DNA of 55,169 nt from Plakobranchus ocellatus (taxonomy: Eukaryota; Mollusca; Gastropoda; Plakobranchidae): positions 1,237,796-1,292,964 of the forward strand of contig BLXT01000945.1 in the NCBI GenBank assembly GCA_019648995.1, given 5' to 3'. Shown here in pieces: positions 30,851-42,800 of this stretch (positions are counted from its first letter, which is position 1; the number at the start of each line of letters is the position of its first letter). Under the pieces are notes generated by a model. The model made no database searches. It had not been told where the DNA came from and worked only from the letters and a program-made list of their open reading frames with translations. Position numbers and translations under genes: made by a program.

Positions 30851-31703
30851 CTGAAAACATATTATTTTCACAAGAAAAAAACAATTAGAATTGACATTTT
30901 CACAACATGAGAAATTAAACATAATTCACTATACTCATCAAAACTTACATTTTTTTTTTTACAAAACAATGCATTTAACTTTGAGAAAGCTCCTCAGCAA
31001 CAACTATTTGACAGATTTATACAAACAAAAAATACACTTTGGATGACAATTGGTACCTTATATTAAAGCTGAATAAATACTATTGCTTGCATCACTGAAA
31101 AACACCCAAAGTGAGAACATGTACTTTTGTGGAGCAATTAAAATGATAGACTAAAAAAGAATTTTTCAAATCTGTACAGACAGAATATTGCTTATTCTTA
31201 CAACACCACAGAATAATCTAAACACAGATATAATGGTTGTGTTTGCTTTTTGTTTTGTTTTTTTTTTTCTTTTCCATTTGAGTTGTAAGAAAACCCTTTC
31301 ATAGCACTCAAACAGTTACACACAAAACATACAATGGGCCTGAGTGATTAAAGAAGTAACTTGAAATCTGCGGGGGCCTGTCTCTCCTGGCTCAAAACTG
31401 CCCCAAAGCCAGGCCTGGCATGGATCACAAAGCCTGAGATCACTTAGATGTGGAACAAAAACATATCATCCTAACACACACACACACAAAAGAAACCATA
31501 TATAAATTTGAAGTGTATCTGAATGAAGACGAGTTTGAAAAATAAAAAACTGCATTTAATATTATGTGTGTATACATAGTTCAACCTGAGAGTTGCTCTC
31601 TCTTCCCACATTCCTTTGACACAGAGTTAGGCATAAAAAAGCTGCTTTTGAGTACAGCAGTATCACTGAGATAGTTAATATGAATATGTCACAATGGTCT
31701 TAC

Positions 31704-31730
31704 CTTTCATGGCCCGAGGAAATATATACC
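31704..31730 (-). CDS. Candidate 27-nt microexon downstream of FAM114A
   Basis: A pyrimidine-rich acceptor (ATGTTTTCAG) and strong donor (AAAG|GTAAGA) bracket 27 bases. Entered in phase 2 they read VYISSGHE plus two bases of Arg. They join in frame to the exon at 30754-30850. Only FAM114A exon 11 ends in phase 2, so an exon 11 to microexon splice would give LARVYISSGHER. It could instead belong to an unrelated transcript, or be chance. Confidence 0.33.
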
Positions 31731-32036
31731 CTGAAAACATAAAACAAAATTTGTTTTCTGCCCATAAAAAAGTGAATTTGTCATAACTGTATCAAATACG
31801 GTGGTCAAAACTTAATCTGAATTTACAAGCCAAAAATTAGATTAACTGAATGTCTGTTTTAGAGATATTTTTCTTGGTTTCCTGATTAATGGGTGATCTC
31901 AGCAAAATCCTGTCATTGAATACCATCCCTTTTCTCTGGGGCCACTTTTTAATGAAAGGATTGTCTTTTGTTTGAAAAAGAGTTGTTTAAAATGGGAAAC
32001 TTTTTAATATAAAGAGCATAAAAATCAAACCCATTA

Positions 32037-33145
32037 AGGGCAAGTGCGACGACTAGAGAGGGGGGTTCTGGGGTCAATTGGGTCACCGAGTCAAATTTTG
32101 ACTGTAGGTAGTTTTGTAAAGTTAGTCTAATTTGTAATCATCTGAGTAGGGTTTCGACGCCTCAATTTGCCTATAAATATCTCTTATTATACATTCAAAA
32201 TTGCTGCCCCCTAGAGAGTTTACAAATTTTCAAGAAAATGTGTAAAAATTTGTTTATACAAGCTATGTAGGCCTGCTATCTCTTGCAAAACATAGGCATA
32301 TTGTATACCAATAGAAAGTTTACATGTCAGCCTCTCTATCGATACCACTACAGCTACCATATATGGACATCCAAATTTAGACAAATTTTTCCAAGAAGCG
32401 GGCTCCATTCATAACCATTACATTTATGGACCGTCTATCCTAGTTCCCACGGTTTTTACTCCAGCTGCGTCAATTTTGGTTACGAAGATTTCAGATGCCT
32501 TAGTTTGTGTGCGACCGTCAGCCCCGCGAGCTGTTACTGCCCAATGAGGTTGTGGCGAAGCTCTGACATCACAGCTATCCCGTGATCACCCGTTCTTATA
32601 ATAGTTTGTACACAGTGCTTTGTTGGCTTTTGAGTAAAGTTTTCAGCGAGTTTAGTGCATGAGTGACCACCAGCATGAATTGGGTGTCATAAAATAGCCG
32701 AAAGGAGATGAGTGCAACAAGAAGAGCATGAGAGAGCTGAAGGAGGCCCATCATATGGAGCTGGCATCGCATAATTGGTCAGAAAAGAAAAATATTTTTG
32801 CTCAGACTTTATTGGCTATTTTCTCAAAATGAGTTTTTTTGGGGACAAATGTTCTTATAATTTTTCATAGTTTTTTATAAGGTTTGTGTGAAACTTGCCA
32901 TAAAGTTTAAGGGCAGTAATATCTTGCTTTTCATGTACGTTTTTTTGGAATCTTATTTAGTGCCAAAATTATAAGATTGAAAATTATGTTTACATCCAAG
33001 ATGGCTGATATTTTTTTCCTGTTGCCATGCCAAAGGTAATTGAAAAAAAAAGTCATTTTGGTTGTTTATATCACTTTTTGGGGGAACATATATAACAAAT
33101 AAACCATTTATAAAGGTATCATTTCCTGTGTGCCACACTTGCCCT
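32037..33145. mobile_element. Putative 1.1-kb transposon with short TIRs AGGGCAAGTG
   Basis: The left end AGGGCAAGTGCGAC (32037-32050) is mirrored by 33132-33145 (AGGGCAAGTGTGGC on the other strand). The 5' half is GC-richer than the flanks. No clear target-site duplication and no transposase frame, so classification is open. Confidence 0.5.
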
Positions 33146-33546
33146 GAAAAAAATACTATATAAAGTGTGTTTTGACAGAAATTTGCCTTAAAACTTAAAG
33201 GACATGACAACTTTCAGCATAAAAAAAAAAAAATTCAGACTAACTGAAGTCAGATTGAGATTATCCAAAACACTAACATTTTTAACACTCAAATGGAGGG
33301 GGAAACTTCAGATTAACTGAAACTTTAGATCAAGTGGCAGCGACACATGTACATTAGATTTTTTATATTTCTCTCATCCACTTTTTTTTTCCTTTTTACT
33401 TTTTCTAGACATTATCACAATAACAATAATTTTAATCCAATACTGAATCTCTCTAAATTGCAGAAACTCTTCAATTCAAGTAGAACACTGGGGAGCTTGT
33501 GCTCTCTTTGAATAACAAATGAAGATTGTAAAATTGGTTCATTCAA

Positions 33547-33552
33547 TTTATT
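33547..33552 (-). promoter_or_regulatory. FAM114A2: Candidate proximal poly(A) signal of FAM114A
   Basis: First AATAAA on the minus strand after the stop codon, about 200 bases downstream. Such hexamers are frequent in this AT-rich DNA, so the site is plausible rather than shown. Confidence 0.35.
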
Positions 33553-33758
33553 GAAGGCAGCTGGAGGAACAAAAACCCAATTCAAAACTTACAAGAAATT
33601 GAAATACTATGAACCTCAAATTCGGAAGACTCTCCCATGTTTGCACATTGCTCAATGCCCTCTTCCTCTCCTTACATCACATAATAAAATATCACATTTT
33701 TCAAATTATTAAGGGCAACCATGGGTACATCTGTAGCTGTCTGCTCCTCAATCCAGTT

Positions 33759-33860
33759 TCAAGAGCTCCTAGCTAGGATAGCTTGTTCCAGGGCAGCATG
33801 TTGTAAGACAGGAAGGAGAAGAAGGAAAGCATCCTGGATGTAAGTGCTACTGTTGGACGC
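33759..33860 (-). CDS. FAM114A2: FAM114A coding exon 14 with stop
   Basis: Residues 675-707: ASNSSTYIQDAFLLLLPVLQ, then HAALEQAILARSS and TGA. It matches the family's terminal SYIQDAFQLLLPVL. Acceptor TCTACAG. Confidence 0.94.
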   Translation of the reverse strand, partial: ASNSSTYIQDAFLLLLPVLQHAALEQAILARSS

Positions 33861-36800
33861 CTGTAGATAAAATATAGAAATGTGAAGCAAAACTTTCACT
33901 TCATACCTTTATAAAAAGGGAATAAATTCAGGAAAAATGTGCAGCAAATTGATAAAGCCCTTCACTCAACAGAAATTTATAATCCCATTTACTACATCTC
34001 CATATTTTTTTTTATGTAAAATGTTGTTGACAAATTTTGTTGGTATTTTTAATGGAATTGAGGTTGATATATTTCAAAGATAACCCATTTATAAAATACG
34101 GTAGGAAAACAGAGAATTTAAAACTGGAATTTTTTACCGTCACTTGCCACAAGTACTAGAAAATCACAGGTATTTGGAAGGTTATTGATAGCAAATTTTA
34201 GTTCTTGATCTGGATCTACACCATATAAAACTCACTTAAGTTCAACTCAGCAGAATTATTTCCACAATCTCTCCCATTAAAAAAAAAATATGTATAATTT
34301 CACCCCAGCCACAACTGCAAAATAATTATCATTAAGTTCATTGATAAAAACATTCCCATCTGCCACCACTGTTTTACAAGGCAAATAATGGAAGATACTC
34401 AAGCTTAAGAAAGTAATTGGAATGCATGTATAAAGTAGATTCTTTAAAAATTTAATGGACTCATATCAAGAAATGGTCGTATTACAACACTATGAAATTG
34501 TCTTCTGGTAGTTTTTTTTAATCTGTGCTTGACAATCATGTTATGTGTAAGTAAGCGATTGTGAGGTTGTTTTTTTTTTTAATTTTTACAATAGAAATCA
34601 TTGCTTTTTTCCTTTGTTACACACACACACACACACACAAAAAGCCTCAATAAAGCCAAAATACAGATAGCTTTGTTAGGGGGCTTATGTGACAAGAAGG
34701 TTAAAATATTTAGAAGTAGTAGACATAGTAGAAGGTTTCCTTTTCTTCTATTTCTTGTTGCACGAGAGAAACAGTTTCAATATTTACGATATTTAATTAA
34801 GATAATATATAATTTACCTCGAGGTAAATATTGGTCACCATGCTCGTCACTCCCTCAGAACTGCCTTCTTCCTCCTAAAAAAACATCAAATGAAGAAAAT
34901 GAAGATTTTTTACGTTAATTTTATAGTGCTAGTTTAGGATTTTCTCTTTAAAAAAAGAGAAGAAGAAAAGAAAAATTAATGCTGCAGAAACATCTTAATA
35001 TGGAAATAATTTAAAATTTGTTTTCAGACAAATTCTTTTAAGTTAGATATTGTAAATATTCGGTTGAAGAAACAAAAATGTGTTTAAATTTTTCTTCCTT
35101 TTAACCTATGCAAAGTTCACTCAGCAAATATCTCTTTGATCTAAAAAAAATGCAATAAATTGCATGTGACTTACATCAGATCAGTTTCAAGACATCTAAC
35201 TCCAGCTAAATTACAAAACCATTAAATTAAAATGACATATTACTTTCAAAAGAACAGCATAACTATTCAACGTCATATGAATCATAATTATTAACATCAA
35301 TGAACCAGTGATGAATGTAAAATAAACTTACAACCAGTTTATTCAAGCATGCCACAAACTTGTTTGAAAGATTTCCAATTTCATGGCACAACACCCCTGT
35401 CAATCTGAAATACAAGACCATCTAATGAATTCTGAGTCTTTATTTCAAGTTACATAACCAAAAAAATCTTCAAAATGGAGAAAAAAATGAAATAAACATT
35501 TACAATTATAAATAAAGGACAACCAAATAGTTTGTTCTAATAAAACAATTACATAGGGCTCAAAATGTTTTCTTTTTCAAAATAGTGTCTTATTTCTTAT
35601 GGATCCAAGAAATATTTTCAACATATATTGAGATACAGAGCAGTCAACATCAGATTAGCATGATTTTAAGCAGCTACTTTTGTGGCACTATATATATATT
35701 TGATAGAACCTATTTCTGTAGGTACCCTTAAGTGATCCGAATATGATAACTTTACACCAAAACAAACTATCACCCATTGGATTATCAAGGAAGAAATTCA
35801 TTGAATGTCTTCTTCATACCTAGCCAAGCTGTGAGCCCTCTCAGTGCAGTCTTTATCTTTATCCTTGTCTAGCAGGACCATTTCTCCAGCCTTATGAAAC
35901 TGCTCCACACCCTTGGCCGTTAACTCAGCCAGCGCTTGAATGCTTTTTTCATGGGTCTCCTAGACCAAAAAAGGCATTGAAATAAACAACAATGGAATTC
36001 AGAACTTAACATGAAATAAGAACATCAGTACAGGATGTTTCTATACAGATTGAGAAAATCATTTGGCATAAATTATGGCTCAAATTGCAGGTAATAAAGG
36101 TGAGAGTAGAATACCTATGCCTAACAAAATCAGTAGTAATATAAATTAATTTTCCAACTTTATGTAAAATAACATTACAATCGCATAAAAAAAAATTATG
36201 AAAGAGAAGATGGTCTCAAAAACATATTTTGCCAGGGGGGGGGAGTAGGACGTGATGTTAAATCTACCAATTGGCATGTAAATCAAACCTAACCTTTATG
36301 CTTTGCATGTGACTGGAGTCATGAGAGTCAAAGTCTTGGATCCACGCCTGTACCATTTGATGGACAGTGTTAAGTTTATCAGGCACTGTTCCCAACTCCA
36401 ATTCACACAGATGCCGCTGCACAAGACTTGCAAAGTCCTGATCTCCTGTTAGAGAAGGTAAAGAAGAATCTGTGTGTAAATTAGATGTCCATAAGATTAT
36501 TGATTCAAATACTTACAAGGCATATTCCCACTCAATTACTTTTATGGTGTCCAGACTGGAGTGGAATCAAATGGAGAAAGAAAGTAATGTGGGCTAAGGA
36601 TTATATACAATAAAATTTGGGTTTGGCTTGGTTTTTTAATACAACCTGTCCAAAACAAAAAGTTCTCAGGCTATCAGGCCGTTGTCAGGCCAGGACGCCA
36701 GTGGCAGGGCTTGAAACTGTGACAGAAGGATCCCTGCACTAAATTTGGGTAAAGGAATATTAAATGTTCTTTGGTCCCTTCACAACATTTTTAAAAGACT

Positions 36801-39800
36801 TACAACCCAATAACAGCTTTTCTGAACAATAGTACAGATAACACTGGAAACTGTTGAAAAAACAACAAAAAATGTTTTTTTCTTATTTGCAGGGGGTCCA
36901 CAACATTTTGAAAGATAATTTTTTTTAAATTAATTTGAGGGATAATTTTCTAAAGAGAAAAAAAGCACCACAATTTATATAAGCACCTGTGTCTTCTGCA
37001 TTTTCATCCAGCTCAAAAGCGTTCTTGATTTTAAGCAACTGAGGTTTAATAGCTTTCAGATCTTCATTTGCCAAAGAATTAAGCAAGGAGTGGACCTTCT
37101 TTTCACTTTGGTTTGACAGAATCTCTAAAGCTTCCAAGTGAGCAAGACCTAGAACAAAAAAGAATAAGTGACAACAAAGCACAGAGAAAGTTACAATACA
37201 AGTATTTAAAAGAATAAACAAAATTATTTTCATTCAATACTGTGAGACAGATGTTTGCAGGTCTACCAACTGGGCAAGACCATAAAAAAACATCAATTTT
37301 TGTATCCAAATTATATAAGTGCAAATAAACAGATTGTAAGTCTTTTCCCTTTTTTTTTTTTTTGTTGTTGTCTAGAAGTGTTTTAAAAAGTTTTCTTTTT
37401 TCTTCTTCAGCTATTTTATAAGTCAGGTAAAGAATTTTTTCACTTGACCAATATGATTGGAAATTCATACATAGAACTATCGCTGAAAAGATATTGACTG
37501 AGGTTTTGAAGATATTTATACTAAGATGAAATCACAGACTCAAATTTCTCTGAGATTCCTACCTTGATAATCATCAAACAACGTCCCAAAATGAGCCTTC
37601 AGAGCCTCTTGATTTGCCTCGTCCTGCTTCTGCTTCATTTCTGCCTGGTCCTTGGCCTCTCTCAGGGTGCTGGATAGGTTTGGTTTGTTGCCACGCGGAG
37701 TCAGGAACTGGCGGGTCTTTCTCAGGGCCGGGTCATGTTCAGCCAGTGTGTTGTAAGTTTTTTTGCCAATGTTCTCAAGCACATCAATACCACCAGCAGC
37801 CAGGTGTTCCACAGCATCGAAGCCCTCTGTCATAAGTGTTTGTCCCTTGGCAGCAAGAGATTTGCCCTGATACAATATGCAAGAGAAATAATAGACATAA
37901 GGTAATACCCCATCACAAGCACGATACGCAGGACGTATAATAAATGTAAAGCAATATCCCATCACCAATCAAACATTTCTAATAAGTAACAGAAGAAACT
38001 TATGGGACTTTAAAAAAAACATTGATAAGAAAGACAATGACAAGAACATTTGATATATCCAGTCTTTTAAAAGAAGTTTCAGGGATAATGTCAATGCCTA
38101 AAACAGGTCATTTCTAATGGCTAATCACAACTTCTTCTGAGCCTCTATTTCAGGCAGGCAACCTCTTGTAACTGTCATTATAATGTAAGACAAGAGAAAG
38201 CAGGCAAATTCAATAATAAGGTGAAAGGTAGGTTCAGGACACAGTTCCTTTGCTTTATCAAAAAGAAGACTTGCTTTTTTTTTTTTTTTTTCAGATTTCT
38301 TGCTGCATAAAATAAACAGGATAAGCATATTGGTGCTTATGCATCAAATCACAAAGTTTAGTCAGGCATTACAAAAGATCACTTTTTGTTTGCTTCTTCT
38401 TGGCCATCCCCAAGGGGTTAGGTGAAGTCAGCAGGAACTGAACAAGACCACATCTAGAGTGAATGCCCAACATTAGCAGTCCTTTCACATACTCATGTTT
38501 AAAAGAAAATGAAAGCTACTCAACTTTAGACACATATCTATATTTACATTGCTAGATTGGATAAAGTGAAAGTTGAATCAAATCTCATCGTATTCAAAAC
38601 TGATATAGCAACCAAATGCTGCTTGAACCACCAGAACAAAAGGCAGAAAATGTAATGTTTACTTAGCAAAGATAAACTAGTAGATAAGCCAGGATAATAA
38701 AACTGGTAACCCCCCCCCCCCCCCCNNNNNNNNNNNNNNNNNNNNNNNCACCACCACCTTTAACTTTCCTCCCTGCCTGCTTCAACGACCATTACTGTCA
38801 CACAGAGAGTCTTATTATCTTTATATTCCTGCATACTCTATACTGATCCACTCACAGTGTCCTGCACTTTCTTGGCCAGGTCCCCCACTCCCCAACTGGC
38901 AAACCACCCACTTCCTTCATTGGGAGTTACAGACTGGGTTGAAGTGTTTTGGCCTGTATCCTCAGCTTTCTCATTTTTGCTCTGTGCCTTGACATCTTTT
39001 ACCTGTGCCTCAAGCTCTTCCTCACTAGTTATTACCTTCTCTTCTGTAGTCTGATTCATCACTAATTTGAGGTGGAAAAGGTAAATGAATAAATCGCATT
39101 GCAGGTCAATTGCATCAACATCTAATGTTGACTTATGTTGATGCTATGTATATTCTGAGATCTGGCCTTGTCACCCTGACATATAAGAGAAAAGATTCCT
39201 TCAAATTTAACTTATAACTCTCCTCTGTTCACATTCTAGCTCTAAATAATACTATTATGACATATATGATGCCCAAAATTTAAGAAATGAAATGGTATGC
39301 ACATGACAGTTTACCATCATAATGATCATTATTTTTACTTCCATCTACTCTATCTTCCAAGCCTTTTGAGAGGCTAAAAGGTTTTTCTTCTTCTTCTTTG
39401 AGTAAAATGGCTTGTAAAAAAAAAAAGGGAAAAACAATTGAAATAATGCTTCTTTCAGCTTCCTTTTCAATTCTCACCATTCTTGAAGCAATTCTATGTC
39501 AAAATAGGATAGCAAAAATATTTCAAAGCTTATTTTAATCAAGCCAAATCAATATCAGTGTAATCATATAAAACAATCATATTTTGGAAACACAGACATA
39601 AAAAAAAATTAATTTTCGCATAGTTGTCTATCATTTTTGTTTTCTGTCTCATTCTAATGCCTTGGCAATTATAGAACTTGTTTATGGGCTTTGAACAATT
39701 TTAGATGTTTTGTTTTTATTTGATATTATTATTTACACTTCAATTTGGTTATTCTGAATGACCGTTGTTTTTTTTTTGTTTTAAATAAAGCTTTAATAAA

Positions 39801-42800
39801 AAGCAACGACCTAGAAAAATAACTTACCATTTTCACTCTCTGGTGCCTCAGAGGATACAGTTTGTGCGATTTTGTATACTTCTCCTACAGATTCGGGATC
39901 AGGCACTCCCAATGAAGACTCAACTGTGTCCATAATAGTACTGAGACCATCCCCTGCAAACAGAATGATAAGAGGAACATAGCTATATATAACATAAACA
40001 CAGCAATATGTAAGCTGAGTATGAGCCTAACAATTTAAGGGGAGAAATCCAAAGTAGGATAACTTATACTGAAGATAAGATTTCAATTAAGGATGTGACC
40101 TGATATGTTTGGAATGTTAAAAAAATAATATATATGTGCGCCTCAGAACACTATTTAAAACACTGTTTTTTTTTAATATAGCAGTTCAAATAAAACAAAG
40201 TATCTGGTTGCCTAACTTCTCATTTCAGTTTAAACCTCCCTTTTATGCTTGTGTTTTCACATTATAGAATTTAATGTGTTTGGATTCATCTATTATTTTA
40301 ACTATCAAACCACTGTTATTATGTGCCCGTTTCTTTTGTTCATTTTTGATTTGCTATATTCCTTTCCTTTTCAAGCCGTGTCCTGAACTAGATTCTGCCA
40401 ATTTTTATAGTATAAGAGTATAATCTTTTTACATAAGACTTAAATAATATCATGACAGAATTGTTAAGAGGAAGAAATACTACTACAAATATAGCTGTAA
40501 AAAAATGGTCACCCATTATTTTTTTCTCTATCCTAAGAGCTTACCAACTTGGTGAGTGAATGTTTGAACAGAGTTGGAAGCCGCTGACAACAAAGAGCTT
40601 CCCCAGTTGCTCCAGCCCCAGCCCTTTGAAATTAAAAGCAAAGTAAACAAAATAGAAAACAACAGTTAATACAGAGTTAAAGCAAGACGAAAAACAAAAG
40701 GCTTATTATCTTAACCATTTCAGACATGCTCAGCTGATGCTATTTAGCTTATACCTGGCCCTCTAGGCAAATATGATGTAAAACTTTTATTATATTCTAA
40801 AGGTTGACTGTCAACTATGATGATAGATAGTGGTAAAACTACTACTAGAAGAACTCCTTTATCCCAGTTTAAAGGAAAAATGAATAGTGGAAACATTGAA
40901 GGCCATTCCTTGACTGCAGTAAAATGGTTTGCCAGGGTTAAAGTATTTTCAATTTGTTCCATATATTTAAAAGAGATACATCTGATGGGCTGCCTCACTG
41001 TGTTATTTCTCAACTCAACTATGAATGTCAACTTTGTAAATAGAATAACAATTCAAAGTTTAAGTAATGAAAACTTGGAAGGTTTATTGAGCAAATACCT
41101 ATCTCTTTTCCGTGGCATTATGAGATCATGGTCTTATTTCACATATAGATAAATTCCCATAATTTTTACTCATTTACTGGAGAAAAAAAAATATACTAAA
41201 ACCATACTCATTGTGATTAACTGATTAATATTATCTTACACAATTTACATCTACAAAACGTTTTTTTTTATTTCAAAATATTTATTAAATGATTCTTCAC
41301 ATCTTTTATGATAAGAGAAAAATTTATATTGAATCATGAGCTTCTTCAAATTGACAAAAATCAAGGCGACTTCATTTTTTTTTTTTGTAAAGAGAGAGAC
41401 AGAGACAGACAGAGATAAAGAGAAGAAAGAGCAAGTGATAGATAGAGAGAGAAAGGAGGGGAAGAGGGAGGAAGTGAGTGAGAGAGAGAGAAAGAGGGAG
41501 AAGAAAACCATGCAGCAGCAATGCTTTGACTTTTCTATTCCTTTCCAAATCCACATATATAATTATATTCCTCTTGTTGTCTACTCTTCTTACCCCACTA
41601 GCTGAATCTTCTAGCTGGCGCAAAACCTTTTCTTGCTGAGGAGTGTGGTGGTCTCGATCTGACTCTGCAATTTTCTGCTCTTCTGGACTTTTCATAGAAT
41701 TTGTGTCCTTTGTGTCTCCTTGTCCTTCTAAATTTTTCTCGTCTGTCTTTTTCAAGACATCAGCTTCTGCATCCTTTGAAGAATTTTCATCACTCTGGCT
41801 ATCCTTTTGGGAGGACACAGATATTTCATGTGTACTTCCTTTGACTTCCGTAGTGATATGACCAACAGGATTGCTAGTGTCTTTTCCATCACCAGAGCCT
41901 ACTTCTTTTTTGTGACTGCTAGAGCCCGAGTCTAGACTTTTTTGAGATTCCGATGTTCTTGCCACTTGTTTCTTAGCAGCAGCATTTTCTTTTTGAGCAG
42001 CCAAACTACTGTTTTTCCCTGGATAAAAAAAAAAAGAAAACTCCAATATCACATATTCTTAAATATTGTATCTTTAAAATGAATCTTCTTTTTCAATTAC
42101 TTTTTCTTTGACCAGATATTTTGAATTTGCACTTGTTTTGGAAATAATAATGTGTTCCCAGCACTTAGAATTTCCAGACTTAATGGTTAAAAAGAAATAA
42201 GTTTTATTCAGTTCACTCTTTCGGTAAATATCTCACCTATGGTGGACAACTGTTACACGGATTTAGAAATCTTAAAGCAAAATCAACACTCAAATAAAAA
42301 AACCAAAAAACTTTCATGAGAGAAATATGTTTTTAAATCTACCTTTACTAAGAAAAAATTTAACTTCAAATTATTAAAAATTAGAGTAAAGAAGGTATAA
42401 AGATAAAAAGTAACCTTTCTTATTTCTGGACTGCTGCTTTCCTTTCCCTTTGGAGGGTACAGCATTCTGTGGGGTTTTGGAGTCTTTGTTTACTCCTGCA
42501 GCTTCAACATCAGTTTTCTTCTGTTTCTCAGCAACTGCAAAGAAGGATATGGACCACTTCACTTCATGAAAGCAGTGTCAAATATTTTGAACATTAAAAA
42601 ACTTGAATAACATTAAATTTTTTTTACCATTAATATCAAACTAATGTCTGAATCACATCTCTGACAGATTCCTTTTTGATCTTTAAGGTGCTTTTGATTT
42701 ATCAAAATTACTTCAGAAAGTCATATACCTAATAAAAATATTATTTCGTATTAATTTTTTTACCAGTATATTGCCAAATCTACTGTATTTGTTTAAAAAG

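Noticed and set aside
41336..41605. Charged frame rich in Arg/Glu and its minus-strand Leu/Ser shadow
   Set aside because: Derived from the GA microsatellite in FAM114A intron 3; the true exon ends at the donor at 41593.
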